A stretch of 64,000 nucleotides of DNA from CAZLPW01 sp964561495. Lineage in GTDB: Bacteria; Fidelibacterota; Marinisomatia; Marinisomatales; UBA1611. Shown here piece after piece: positions 14,964-25,000 of this stretch. The position numbers and the translations under genes were made by a program. The DNA lies in contig CAZLPW010000001.1 of NCBI GenBank assembly GCA_964561495.1, positions 166,100 through 230,099 of the forward strand, read 5' to 3'. The notes under the pieces were generated by a model that was given only the letters and a program-made list of their open reading frames with translations, searched no databases and had not been told where the DNA came from. Each line of letters starts with the position of its first letter. The first letter of the stretch is position 1.

Positions 14964-17603
14964 TTAAAAATGCATTTTTATTGATATAGTTGGAGTTGCT
15001 CCGAGCATACTAATTTGAATTATTTTATCAGAATTTGAAAATGGATTAATACGGGCATGGCTTATATTATTTCTATTGTATATATTGTATATTGAAAGTC
15101 CAAGTTCAATAGATTTTTGATTCGTCCATTTCCAATTTTTTGATATACTAATATCAAGATGATGGTTTGGCTCTAAGCGTTCTTCATTTCGGTTTTTTAG
15201 TATATTTATATCGAATGAACTAATACTAATGTTGTTTGTATTTGTGTATACTCTTCCTGATGTATAAACCCAGTTTGCAGCTAGTTGTAAATTTTTTACT
15301 GTTGTCATTGCGACTAATTTGAATTCGTTTGTCTTATCGTGATCAGCAAAATATTTTTTATTCTGATTTATTCCATCAAACCAATTCATTGTTCGGTTTC
15401 TTTGGTAAGAAGCCCAACCTGTAATTTTACCTATTTTTTTTCGAGCAAGAAATTCAAAACCTAATATACTTCCATTGCCAGAATTTGATATAGAAAAATT
15501 ATTTTTAGATAGTTGAGGTGATTCCGATTGATTATTATTTGGAAAATCAAATATAAATAAGGAATCTATATCTTTAGAATATATCTCGTATCTAAAATTA
15601 TAATTTTTAAAATTATTTATTATTGCAAAATGCAGATTTGTACTTTTAACGGGAGGTATATTTTTACCAGCAGGTATCCAAATCTGATCTTGGCCTCTAT
15701 TTGAATTATAATGACTGTATTTATGAATAAATTGGAAATATTTGCCTACCGCAATTTCAATAGAAAGTTTTTCTGATAGGTTTTTATTTATTGAAAAACG
15801 TGGTTCAAAGTAAAATCTTTTTCGTGTGTTTTGAGTAAGCCTTGCTCCAGTTTCAAAAAAAAGTTTTGAGGGGAATAAGTAATTATATTGTAAAAAGGTA
15901 ACAATGAAGGATTCTTCTCCAAATAATTCTAAATTTATATTACTAATTCCATCTTTTTCTTTAGTATCTAATTCAAAATTTCTTAAAGTAACATTCATTC
16001 CTGATTCAAAACTGCTTCTGTTTGATGGAATCAATTTCAAATGAACTTTAGCCGTAGATTCAGAAAAAATATATTGATTAATATAAGAGCCTAGATCTTC
16101 ATTGCTCATTGTTTTTTGAAGAACGTTATATTGATTTTTATTATTATAATTAGAAAAACTAATTATGGTATTAAAATTGTCAGTCCAATGTGTTGTCCAG
16201 TTTAATATTCCAGAGTTATTTAAAAAAACTGTTGATTCATTAATTAGTGTTGAATCGACACCTAAAATATTCTTAAATCCATAGAATTCACGACTTTCTT
16301 TGATATTGTCTTTACCAATATTATATGTAATTGATAAAATATTTTTTGAAGAAATAAGAAATGAAAATTTTGCGATGAAATCTTGAAATTTAAAATTGGG
16401 ACGGTATGTGGTATTTTGATTATCATTTTCTATTTCACTAATCAAATTGAACCGATTATCATCAGTAACAAATTTTTGTATTGATTGATATAAGTTTGCC
16501 TGAAATTTATTTTGTATAGATCTCCTAACAGATAAAATTCCACTACCCCGATTAAATAGAGGAAGTGAAATAGTTAATCCTTGGCTCAATAAATTTGAAT
16601 GAAGAATACCACGTGTCTTTTTATTGCTCCCAACATTAGTTGTCAACTTAACCAAGGAAGAAATTCCACCGCCATAAGATGCTGGGTAACCTCCTTTATA
16701 AACTTGAGCATTTTGAATTATATCAGAGTTAATACTGCTAATAAATCCAAATAAATGATTGTTATTGTATAGAGGGATACCATCAAGTAAAATGAGCGTA
16801 TGTTCAGGTTTAGATCCTCTGATAAATAAATCTGAGCTACCACCAAGACCATATTGTATTCCAGGTAATAGTTGAAGACTCCGGTAAATATCTACTTCAC
16901 CTAAATTTGGTAATGTTGATATATGTTTAGGTGAGAATAAAATTTTTCCTGGAATATTCGATGGATTCATGAACTCTCGAATTTCACCAGAAACCTTAAC
17001 TCCTTTAGATGGAATAATTTTGGGAGTTAGCCTAATGGTCTGTTTGCTATATTGATTATCGGTAAAATCAATTTTCAGCTCTTTTGTATTGTATCCAATA
17101 AAAGAAACAAATGCAGTACATGATTTTGTATTAATACCAATAAGAGAAAAATCTCCATTTTTATCTGAAAGAGTTCCCCAAGATAATTTAGGAATGTAAA
17201 CATTGGCTTGAGCTATGGTTTCCCCAGTTCTATTATTTAATATCCTCCCTGAAAAATTATATTTAATTTTTTTTGTTTTTTTAAAAATGATGTATTGGTC
17301 TCCATTGCTTTTCCAGGAAAGTTCTGTTTTGCTTAAAATTTTGTTTAATGCTTTTTCGGTTTTACAATTAGAGCAATAAGATGAAACATTATAGTCTATT
17401 AAAATACTATCAGGGTATATAATGTATAGATTAAACTCTTTAACAATATTTTCAAGAGCATTTTTTAGAGGAATTTCTTCAAATGAAAAAGAAACAGACT
17501 TTTCTGATTCAGCTATTATTTGATTATTAAGAATAAGGTAGAAATATATGACTAATAATTTTGACCAATATACTTTAGAAGAATGTGCATGTTTCACCAT
17601 CAA
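14964..17603 (-). CDS. TonB-dependent outer-membrane receptor with STN and carboxypeptidase-like domains
   Basis: An 879-residue receptor. Order: signal/anchor region to about residue 31; STN (secretin/TonB short N-terminal) domain about 38-100, which in FecA-type systems signals to the anti-sigma factor; a carboxypeptidase-regulatory-like domain about 112-205 (GRILNNRTGETIAQANVYIP); plug about 210-320 (LPNLGEVDIYRSLQLLPGIQ, DLFIRGSKPEHTLILLDGIP); then a 22-strand-type barrel ending in ISIKMHF with the C-terminal Phe expected for BAM. It imports a ligand through the outer membrane using TonB energy. The start overlaps the end of fecR by 29 bases. No SusD-like partner is adjacent, so a siderophore, cofactor or peptide is as likely as a glycan. 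Confidence 0.9.
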   Translation of the reverse strand: MMVKHAHSSKVYWSKLLVIYFYLILNNQIIAESEKSVSFSFEEIPLKNALENIVKEFNLYIIYPDSILIDYNVSSYCSNCKTEKALNKILSKTELSWKSNGDQYIIFKKTKKIKYNFSGRILNNRTGETIAQANVYIPKLSWGTLSDKNGDFSLIGINTKSCTAFVSFIGYNTKELKIDFTDNQYSKQTIRLTPKIIPSKGVKVSGEIREFMNPSNIPGKILFSPKHISTLPNLGEVDIYRSLQLLPGIQYGLGGSSDLFIRGSKPEHTLILLDGIPLYNNNHLFGFISSINSDIIQNAQVYKGGYPASYGGGISSLVKLTTNVGSNKKTRGILHSNLLSQGLTISLPLFNRGSGILSVRRSIQNKFQANLYQSIQKFVTDDNRFNLISEIENDNQNTTYRPNFKFQDFIAKFSFLISSKNILSITYNIGKDNIKESREFYGFKNILGVDSTLINESTVFLNNSGILNWTTHWTDNFNTIISFSNYNNKNQYNVLQKTMSNEDLGSYINQYIFSESTAKVHLKLIPSNRSSFESGMNVTLRNFELDTKEKDGISNINLELFGEESFIVTFLQYNYLFPSKLFFETGARLTQNTRKRFYFEPRFSINKNLSEKLSIEIAVGKYFQFIHKYSHYNSNRGQDQIWIPAGKNIPPVKSTNLHFAIINNFKNYNFRYEIYSKDIDSLFIFDFPNNNQSESPQLSKNNFSISNSGNGSILGFEFLARKKIGKITGWASYQRNRTMNWFDGINQNKKYFADHDKTNEFKLVAMTTVKNLQLAANWVYTSGRVYTNTNNISISSFDINILKNRNEERLEPNHHLDISISKNWKWTNQKSIELGLSIYNIYNRNNISHARINPFSNSDKIIQISMLGATPTISIKMHF

Positions 17604-18447
17604 ATTTAAATTGACACTGTGCCAATAATGAAATAGAGCTTAATACTGTTTGTAAATTTGTTGTTTGCAAAATTCCAGAAATTTTAGTGTTTTCTATTTG
17701 ATTGTTAGAAATTTTGATAGAAATATCAAATAAACGCTCTATTTCCCCTGAAACTTTTAAAAGAGGTATCCCATCACAAACCAATGTTTCATATTTCCAT
17801 CCAGGGTAATTCTGATAATTTAATTTTTTAGGTGTAGATAGATTTAAATCTATTTTTTGTCCTGATTTAAGATTAATTGATTGATTTTTGTTTTCTACAA
17901 TTACATTACCTGAGATGACACCCACCTCAAAGCCATCTGGTCGTGCTCTGACATTAAATGAAGTCCCAAGTACTTTTATAATTCCATAATCTGTATTTAC
18001 CTTAAAAGGCATTTCATTATTGGACACTTCAAAATAAGCCTCGCCAGTTAATTTAATATCGCGATTATTTTGATTGAATTTTGAACTATAGCTTATTTTA
18101 CTTTCACTATTAAGTTTTACTATTGATCCATCTTCTAAAATAAATGATTCTAGGCAACCTCTATTCGCTTTTAAAGTTTTTGTATTTATAAAATTGTATG
18201 CAACTGGCGCTGAAATAATTAAGATTAAAATAAATGAAATAATACTGTTTGAAGTGAGACGTATTCCAAAAAAATATGATAATAAGTTTTGATAAAAGCT
18301 TGTTTTTGAATAACTATAATAATTATCAAAATTATCAACTTTCTCTTTAAAATTTTTCCAGCTTTTATCTATATCAGGGGGTTTTGAAATATTATTATCA
18401 AAACTTGTTTCCCAGATTATTCTTTCTATTTTATCAAGTTTTTTCAT
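17575..18447 (-). CDS. FecR-family anti-sigma factor
   Basis: A 290-residue inner-membrane regulator. The cytoplasmic N-terminus (residues 1-66) includes the aromatic W-x-x-F region (DIDKSWKNFKEKV), a single transmembrane helix spans about 68-86, and the periplasmic FecR domain covers about 95-205 (GSIVKLNSESKISYSS, GEAYFEVSNNEMPFKV, VLGTSFNVRA, VISGNVIVEN). A C-terminal DUF4974-like/STN-like module (VSGEIERLFDISIKIS, ISGILQT) follows. In such systems the receptor's STN domain contacts this periplasmic part to release the sigma factor. It lies 35 bases after the sigma gene and overlaps the receptor gene by 29 bases. Confidence 0.92.
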   Translation of the reverse strand: MKKLDKIERIIWETSFDNNISKPPDIDKSWKNFKEKVDNFDNYYSYSKTSFYQNLLSYFFGIRLTSNSIISFILILIISAPVAYNFINTKTLKANRGCLESFILEDGSIVKLNSESKISYSSKFNQNNRDIKLTGEAYFEVSNNEMPFKVNTDYGIIKVLGTSFNVRARPDGFEVGVISGNVIVENKNQSINLKSGQKIDLNLSTPKKLNYQNYPGWKYETLVCDGIPLLKVSGEIERLFDISIKISNNQIENTKISGILQTTNLQTVLSSISLLAQCQFKFDGETCTFF

Positions 18448-18482
18448 AACTATATATTTAACGTTTTTATATTAATAAATAC

Positions 18483-19043
18483 TCAAAAATATTCTTTTAG
18501 ATGTTTTTTGAGTATTTTTAATGATCGGTATAATTGATTTTCAACAGTCCGAATACTTATATCAAGAATTTGAGCAATGTCCTTGTTTTTTTTGTGTTCG
18601 ATTCTACTAAGAATAAAAATAGTTTGACATTTTTCAGGTAAGACAGTGTTTACCAAATAATTGATTCTTTTTTTTAATTCAATTTCATCATTAATTAATT
18701 CTGGACTTGGAGATCCTTGATAGTTTGAATATGCAATCCTGTCCTTATTTTTAGCTCTAACATTCAAATGACGGAAATGATCATTGCAAAGGTTAGAACT
18801 TATTCTAGCTGCAAAAGAAAAAAATGATTTGCTAGGTCTAATAGAGGGGTGGGATTTCCAGATTCTTATAAATGTTTCTTGAGTAATATCATTAGCCAGA
18901 TCCATGTCTACAACTTTATAATTAACAAAACCTAAAACAGTATTGTAATAATTATAAAAAAGTGTTTTAAAAGCGTCTTTATCGCCATCTTTTAATCTGA
19001 TTAATAAAGTCTTTTCTAAATCTGTCTTCACAACGGTATGCAC
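18483..19043 (-). CDS. ECF RNA polymerase sigma factor (FecI-like, Bacteroidetes type)
   Basis: A 186-residue sigma-70 family protein of the extracytoplasmic group. Region 2 is seen at about residues 20-90 (DAFKTLFYNYYNTVLGFV, ANDITQETFIRIWKS) and region 4 at about 125-180 (LPEKCQTIFILSRIEHKKN, IAQILDISIRTVENQLYRSLK). It starts with GTG at 19043; a second in-frame GTG is at 19031. It heads the fecR-receptor operon and should direct transcription of that receptor, and possibly of itself, when the ligand occupies the receptor. Confidence 0.95.
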   Translation of the reverse strand: MHTVVKTDLEKTLLIRLKDGDKDAFKTLFYNYYNTVLGFVNYKVVDMDLANDITQETFIRIWKSHPSIRPSKSFFSFAARISSNLCNDHFRHLNVRAKNKDRIAYSNYQGSPSPELINDEIELKKRINYLVNTVLPEKCQTIFILSRIEHKKNKDIAQILDISIRTVENQLYRSLKILKKHLKEYF

Positions 19044-19122
19044 AAATTTAATTCTTCTATAATTACATAAAAATGTTCTGATTCATATAAAATACAAAAT
19101 ACCTTATCAGGATTGTAGATTA

Positions 19123-19135
19123 TTAGGTAACCTAA
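19123..19135. promoter_or_regulatory. Palindrome in the divergent sigma / lipoprotein promoter region
   Basis: TTAGGT-A-ACCTAA is a perfect 13-base palindrome located 21 bases before the rightward lipoprotein gene at 19157 and 80 bases before the sigma gene start at 19043. Position and symmetry suit a dimeric regulator controlling the rightward operon. No second copy was noticed in the window. Confidence 0.35.
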
Positions 19136-19156
19136 AGCGTTGTTAAATTCTAAAGA

Positions 19157-20140
19157 ATGAAAATTTTAATGAAATATATGGATCAGCCTCGAATTTGGTT
19201 TTTAACTATAATTCTTGGTTTTGTTGGTTGCTCAGCCTTTAGATGGGATAAATATCCTGAGGTTATATATAATGATAGAGAACCTCTTATTTCTGTCACG
19301 TATGATTATGGTGAAATTGAAATACATATCCCACTTTACTATCCGAGGTATAGGCCAAAGCAAATAGGATTTCAAGTTTTTGCTAACGATGATACAACTT
19401 TTCCTTTATTATCTATAATGCAGGAGCCACTTGATGAGGTAGTTTTATTTTTGCCACATGGAGTTTTAGATATAGAGTCTGCGTCAAATAGGATTAGAAT
19501 TGTTCCCCAAGACGTTGATTTTTGGACCCGATATATTCCTTTTAAAGGTGTCAATTCTGGGCGGATAGATTTACCATTAACGCCAGTTGATTTTAAACCA
19601 CTATTAGTTGAAGGGATAGTTACTTGGGCTAAGAATGATAGTGCTCTTTCAAATATAGATCTCCAAATGGGTCTATCTGGACCATCTGGGGCTACGCTAG
19701 CTAAAGCGACTACAGATGTCAATGGTTACTATCAAATGGGTATTCCAGGAGAGTTTATGAAATCAGACAATATTGAATTGGTAGCTGGAACTAACTTAGT
19801 TTTTCAACCGATCAGGCAAAAATTAGACTATTCTAAAACAAAAGGGCTATATCGAAACATATCAATTGGTCCACCAAAAACCCATTCAGGGCCAGTTTAT
19901 TTTACAAATAAAAAAAATGTGCATTTTAGAGAATCGCCTGAGATAGGATCAGAAACATTATTTTTATTAGAAAAGGGTGAAATTTTTTCAGTAAAAAAAA
20001 TGACCACAGGCGAATATTTTGGTAATATTGAGATTACACTATCAAATGGTAAAATTCAAAAGATGGGTGGTTGGGTTCTGAAAGAAGATTTATCCTTAAT
20101 GGAAATAGGTAATATATATACTGGAGACAATAAAAAATGA
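19157..20140 (+). CDS. Lipoprotein with carboxypeptidase-regulatory-like and SH3-like domains
   Basis: A 327-residue probable lipoprotein; the hydrophobic segment WFLTIILGFVGC ends in a lipobox Cys. Internal ATGs at 19172 and 19181 would shorten the leader. The central part (about residues 155-235) resembles a carboxypeptidase-regulatory/transthyretin-like module (LLVEGIVTWAKNDSALSNID, ATTDVNGYYQM), and the C-terminus (about 245-320) looks SH3-like (VYFTNKKNVHFRESPEIGSE, GGWVLKEDL). It probably sits on the periplasmic or outer face of the outer membrane. It opens the rightward envelope operon; its stop overlaps the next start by four bases. Confidence 0.7.
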   Translation: MKILMKYMDQPRIWFLTIILGFVGCSAFRWDKYPEVIYNDREPLISVTYDYGEIEIHIPLYYPRYRPKQIGFQVFANDDTTFPLLSIMQEPLDEVVLFLPHGVLDIESASNRIRIVPQDVDFWTRYIPFKGVNSGRIDLPLTPVDFKPLLVEGIVTWAKNDSALSNIDLQMGLSGPSGATLAKATTDVNGYYQMGIPGEFMKSDNIELVAGTNLVFQPIRQKLDYSKTKGLYRNISIGPPKTHSGPVYFTNKKNVHFRESPEIGSETLFLLEKGEIFSVKKMTTGEYFGNIEITLSNGKIQKMGGWVLKEDLSLMEIGNIYTGDNKK

Positions 20141-20613
20141 AATATTTGATCAGCTCTTTATCTGTTTTAATTATCAATCTTGTTTATGCTCAGGTTTCTT
20201 TAAGTATAAATGCAATACCAAGAAATGTAGAGGTACTGCTTGATGGAGAAAAAATAGGTAAAACTCCACTAAGAGATGTGATGATAAAACCAGGTCTGCA
20301 TAGCTTTGAATTGAAAAAAAAAGGATACGCTTCATTAAAACATTCGGTAGATGTTAATCCTGCAGAGTCTTTAAAAATGGATTATTATTTAAATCCTATA
20401 TATTCGATAAAATTTTTCACTGAAGAAAGTGGACTTAGTTTTGAATTAAATGACACTCATAAATGGAGTCAAAATAAAATCCGATTGGAAATTGAAGCTG
20501 GGGAACATTTTTTGAGAGTTTACCAAAATAACAAAATTATTGATGAACAAAAATTTATTGTTGATGAACCAAAATCAATAGAATATATAATTAAGAAAAA
20601 AATATCTGGTTAA
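20137..20613 (+). CDS. PEGA-domain periplasmic protein
   Basis: A 158-residue exported protein (signal ISSLSVLIINLVYAQ). Residues about 20-85 form a PEGA domain, a small beta module named for its recurring Pro-Glu-Gly-Ala-type motif: SINAIPRNVEVLLDGEKIGK, then TPLRDVMIKPGLHSFELKKKGY. The rest is beta-rich and may be a second, diverged copy (FELNDTHKW, EIEAGEHFLRVY). PEGA domains are surface or periplasmic binding modules. The ATGA overlap with the preceding gene and a 2-base gap to the next indicate tight co-translation. Confidence 0.82.
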   Translation: MKYLISSLSVLIINLVYAQVSLSINAIPRNVEVLLDGEKIGKTPLRDVMIKPGLHSFELKKKGYASLKHSVDVNPAESLKMDYYLNPIYSIKFFTEESGLSFELNDTHKWSQNKIRLEIEAGEHFLRVYQNNKIIDEQKFIVDEPKSIEYIIKKKISG

Positions 20614-20615
20614 TT

Positions 20616-21512
20616 ATGAGAAGGGCAATTTTTCTGCTCCTGATATGGAATTTATCAGCCCAGAGCGATCAATCAATATTTTTAATATTAAATCAGTATG
20701 ATAATGATTCAAGGAGCATAGATTCTTCATTAAATGCAAATTTTGAAGGTACCCTTTTTCAGTTTACTGAACCAATCCAAGAATTAATTGCAGATTTAGA
20801 GGCAGAACAGTATCCTGCTGCTGCAAGAATGGGCTTAGTAAAAAAGATTGGACTTGAATATGATGTTCAATATATTGTAAATAATCAAATTAAAAGTAAT
20901 AATAATCGATTATTTCTAGAGGGAAGAGTCTTTAGTACGAGGTCTGGAGGTTTAGTCTTAAGACGAAAAATTGATTTAATGAACTATCAAAATGGAGACC
21001 TAAATGAACTTAATCTATGGGTTGGACAGATTATAGATTTAGTATATCCAGGGTGGATAGAAAATAGAGAAAAAATATTATTTTTAGATCCGTCTGATAT
21101 GACATATGAAAAAACACCTATGGGAGCAGCATTGCGGAGTCTTTTTGTTCCTGGATGGGGTCAGGTATACTCTGGCAAAAAACTCTCTTCAATTTTTTGG
21201 GCAGGCCTAGAGCTATCTTTAAGTACAGCAATTATTTTAAGCTATATTGGCTACGATAATGCAGTTAAAAACTTTCTTCAATATAAAAAAGAATATGATG
21301 AAACAGATGATGTAAAAGAAATAGCTAGCTTTAGAAATCTGGCTTCTGAAGAACATGCAAATCATATAAAGTATAATAAATTAATAATTAGTTTTGCTGC
21401 GATTACAGGCACGACATGGATTGCAAATAGTGTACATGCATGGGTTGTGGGACCAAGGCCAAGTTTAAAAATATACCGCAAATGGGATTCAACCAAAACT
21501 CTCACGAATTAA
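20616..21512 (+). CDS. DUF5683 membrane protein with periplasmic N-terminal domain
   Basis: A 298-residue protein. After a signal peptide the N-terminal half (about residues 20-150) is a secreted alpha/beta domain reminiscent of CsgG/LpoB-type modules. Residues about 167-285 match DUF5683: AALRSLFVPGWGQVYSGKK, two hydrophobic helices (FWAGLELSLSTAIILSYIGY and IISFAAITGTTWIANSVHAW) and a charged loop. The PGWGQ-Y-G-K motif is the family hallmark. Such proteins are common in FCB genomes and often neighbour envelope or T9SS cargo genes, but no function is established. Confidence 0.8.
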   Translation: MRRAIFLLLIWNLSAQSDQSIFLILNQYDNDSRSIDSSLNANFEGTLFQFTEPIQELIADLEAEQYPAAARMGLVKKIGLEYDVQYIVNNQIKSNNNRLFLEGRVFSTRSGGLVLRRKIDLMNYQNGDLNELNLWVGQIIDLVYPGWIENREKILFLDPSDMTYEKTPMGAALRSLFVPGWGQVYSGKKLSSIFWAGLELSLSTAIILSYIGYDNAVKNFLQYKKEYDETDDVKEIASFRNLASEEHANHIKYNKLIISFAAITGTTWIANSVHAWVVGPRPSLKIYRKWDSTKTLTN

Positions 21513-21514
21513 TT

Positions 21515-22072
21515 ATGATAAAAAAAATTATTCGAGCACATATTTTTTATTTTTTTATTTTTTTTCTATCTTGCAAAATATATGAAAAGGAATTAGATAA
21601 TCCAGTTGATGAAAAAGCAGATAATGCACCTGAGTTACCAGCATTAGTTTTTTATCCTAAATCACAGATTAAGACTATGTCAGACACGATAAAAGTAGAA
21701 TCATTTATCGTGTTTAAAACGGATTCATTAGTTCCATTTTCGACTATTGAGCTTTTATTTAATTATGATAATAATATGCTTGAGCTTGATACTGTAGTCC
21801 CTGGATTATTTATAACAGATACTAGCAAGTCAACCCCACTTTTTGTATATAACCATGATTCAACAGGAACAGTTGAGCTATTAGCTTATTTTTTAGATGA
21901 GGAAAAAGTTTCACTTGAGGGGACTGGGCATTTAGCTGACTTAAAATTTTATCCAAAAGAATCAGGCGTGACAACGATAGATTATGAGCTGGGTTCATGT
22001 TTTATATACGATAATGAGGATAATCTGATTGAATTAAATGGAACCAGGGTAGCAGAAGTGACAATACAATGA
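21515..22072 (+). CDS. Cohesin-like lipoprotein
   Basis: The frame is open from 21440 but the ATG at 21515, 2 bases after the previous stop, gives a proper lipoprotein leader (AHIFYFFIFFLSC), so the product is 185 residues. After a short linker, residues about 45-180 read as a cohesin-type beta sandwich: DTIKVESFIVFKTDSLVPF, then STIELLFNYDNNMLELD, GLFITD, GTVELLAYFLDEEKVSLEG, GHLADLKFYPKESGVTTIDY. This matches the order of strands in cohesins (YDPxxLExxxVxPG, GxLxxIxFxxK). Cohesins bind dockerins, and a dockerin-bearing giant protein starts inside this gene's stop codon. Similarity is remote and read by eye. Confidence 0.6.
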   Translation: MIKKIIRAHIFYFFIFFLSCKIYEKELDNPVDEKADNAPELPALVFYPKSQIKTMSDTIKVESFIVFKTDSLVPFSTIELLFNYDNNMLELDTVVPGLFITDTSKSTPLFVYNHDSTGTVELLAYFLDEEKVSLEGTGHLADLKFYPKESGVTTIDYELGSCFIYDNEDNLIELNGTRVAEVTIQ

Positions 22073-25000
22073 AGAACAGTATCTGGTATATTATTTTCTT
22101 TATATCCATTATTTTTCCAGAGACATTGTTATTTGAAAATTTTAATAGCGGTAGCCTACCATCAGGGTGGAGTTTTATACCAGATCCTTCAGATTATCCA
22201 TCTAATACTGGTACCTGGCAGATAAACAATTGGAATACAGATTATAATAATTCTGCTCCAGCGGCAACCTATTATTGGTCTCCTGCAAGTCCAAGTGGTT
22301 ATGCGAATTATTCAGGGCATTATATGTACTCTAATGAAATTAATGTTAGTGACACAACAAACGTATTGGTACGGTTCAAAATTGCTCTCGATGGATTTCC
22401 CACCCCAACAGGTCATTATAATGGAATGAGAGTAGCTTATAAAAGTGATGATCAAGAGTGGACAACAGTTTTATCTTATCAAATTAGTGCCGAAAGCGGT
22501 GCAACCGTAGATATAAATCCACGAGTAGAAACTTTTTATGCGCGAATGGGCCAGACTCTTAAACTAAGGTGGGAGGCATTTGGAACTAATTCTTATCATA
22601 TTGATGCCTGGCATATTGATGATATCGAGGTAATTACTATACCAACTATAAGTAATGTATCTATTTCTTCTGATAATGTCGACGATAATCAAAAAGCAAT
22701 TCCTGGAGATATGGTAACTCTCAGCTTTACTGTCCCTGAAGCGCTTGCCTCAGGTTCTCCATTTGTTTTGATTAGCTCTAATCAGGCCTCTATCACTAAT
22801 TCAGGAGGTTTGAACTATCAAGCTACTTATGAGGTGCCAGAGGATGCAACTGATGGGCCAATCGCATTTTCAATTGATTTTACTACACAAAATGGTATAT
22901 CAGGTCCCACAGAGAGAAGTACTAGCGATGGTACATCAATACTAATTGATGTAACAGGACCAGCTACGCCTGAAGTCTCAGAAAATGTTTCAGCAAGTGG
23001 AGGAGTGGAGGTTCCAGGGATTTGGAACGGTTCAAATGAAAATGTTTTGGTGGAGGTGGCTGTTCCGAATGATACTGCAGTAGTGGCCTTTAACTATTCT
23101 ATAGGAAATTGTGTTTCATTTATCGGTAGTAATGGGACAGTTAATATTCAGGCTTCAAATGAATCAGGCGATTTATATAAAGTGACAAATCAATTTACTT
23201 TTGAGGCCTATATTAAGGTTAATAACCAGAGTGATTACCAAGGTTTTTTTGATTATGGTAATTATAGCTCTAACTCTTCAAGTCAAGCTGGGATGGGATT
23301 TTTCCTTTACGGAGGAGGTTGGCGGTTTTTTCTAAAAACAACCAATGATGGCAACTTTTCTCAAACTGATTATGTCCAAGCCTCTGCCTCATTAAATACT
23401 TGGACTCATTTTGCAGTAAAATTACAAAATGGAACGGTTACTCTTATAAGGGATGGCGTTGTGGTTGCATCAAAAAGTGGCTACAATGGAAACGTTGAAT
23501 GGGGTGGCTTTAATGATCCATTGATGTATTTGGGTTCATTTAGCAGTGAGGCTGGAGGAGGAACAAATTATTTTGATGGTAAAATGGATGAAGTGCGATT
23601 TTGGAATATTGCGAGATCTGATAATGAAATTAAAGCCTATCGAAATGTTAGTCTCACTGGGGATGAGGAAGGTTTAATAGGGTATTGGAGACTTGATGAA
23701 GACTCAGGAACTTCTGTAATTGATTCATCAGAAAATGGGAATCATGGAAATTTAAGTGGAGGAGCTAATTGGGAGTTGGGAGAATCTGAATTTTTTTTCC
23801 AAGAAGATTCATTAGATCCTAATGTTATTATTGGCTCAAATTTTCAAGTATTAGCAAAAGCTGGTGATAATTCTTTAGAGCCAGTGGGAGATAAATTTAC
23901 CATTTCTAATGGTGACCTATCAAACGGCAGTATGGTTTTAAATGCACCTAAGACTGATTTTGAAAATATTTCAGGGTTTGCCCATGGCGATACTGCTTAT
24001 TTATCTGCTAGGCTATTTGATCAAGCAGGAAATTATGCTGATGGGAACTTGAGCGAAACATCATTATTAATTGATTTACAGGTAAATGATCCAACTACAG
24101 TAAATATAGTTTCCAATAATACATTTTCTCATTTAGCCAAAACAGGTGATGTGCTTACAATATCCATCAATTATGATGAGAATGTTACTTTACCAGTTGT
24201 AACTCTACATGGTAACAGTGCTACCGAGTCTGATTTAGGGAATAATAAATTTCAAGCGATATCCTCCCCTCTAGGAGCAGAGCCAGAAGGATATATTGGT
24301 AATATATCTATATCTACTGATGATTATATGGGAAATTCTGGTACTTATACTGGCGGCGCTACAGGAGGGATCACTGTTTTTTATGATAAAACTGTTCCAA
24401 CTATTTCAAACGTAAATATTATATCCAATAGGTCAGATTCTAAATGGGCTACTGTAGGTGATACAGTAAGATTAAACTTTACAGGAAGCGAGACTACTTA
24501 TTTAAGTGAAATAACCATATCAGATACAACTGTTATTTTAAGAGATACATCTGGAACTACTTACAATGGTTTTACGCAATGCAGTGGTGGTACAATAGTA
24601 ACAAGCGGACTAAAGTTATGGTTGGATGCTGATGATGTTGATGGCGATGGGGTAGTTGAGGATTTATCTGAAGATGGTTTGACAGGTTCAGATGTAAGCG
24701 TCTGGAAAGATAAATCTGGCAATGGAGCTCATTGTGTTTCAGTAAGTGGTTCTGGACTCCCTACTTTAAATGAGAATTTATTTTCTGGAAAAAATGCTTT
24801 AGAATTCAACAAATCTGAGAGTGATGCGCTTCGGCATGAGCTTGGTGCTAATCAATGGACTGCCACTGATTTTTCACTATTTATTGTTTTTGCTCAAAAG
24901 GGAACTCCTGAACTATATGATTCTTTTTTTTCTAATGGTACACCAAACAATGCTGTTCATTTTCAGATTTCTAAACAAAATCCTAATTTTAGTTTTTTTA

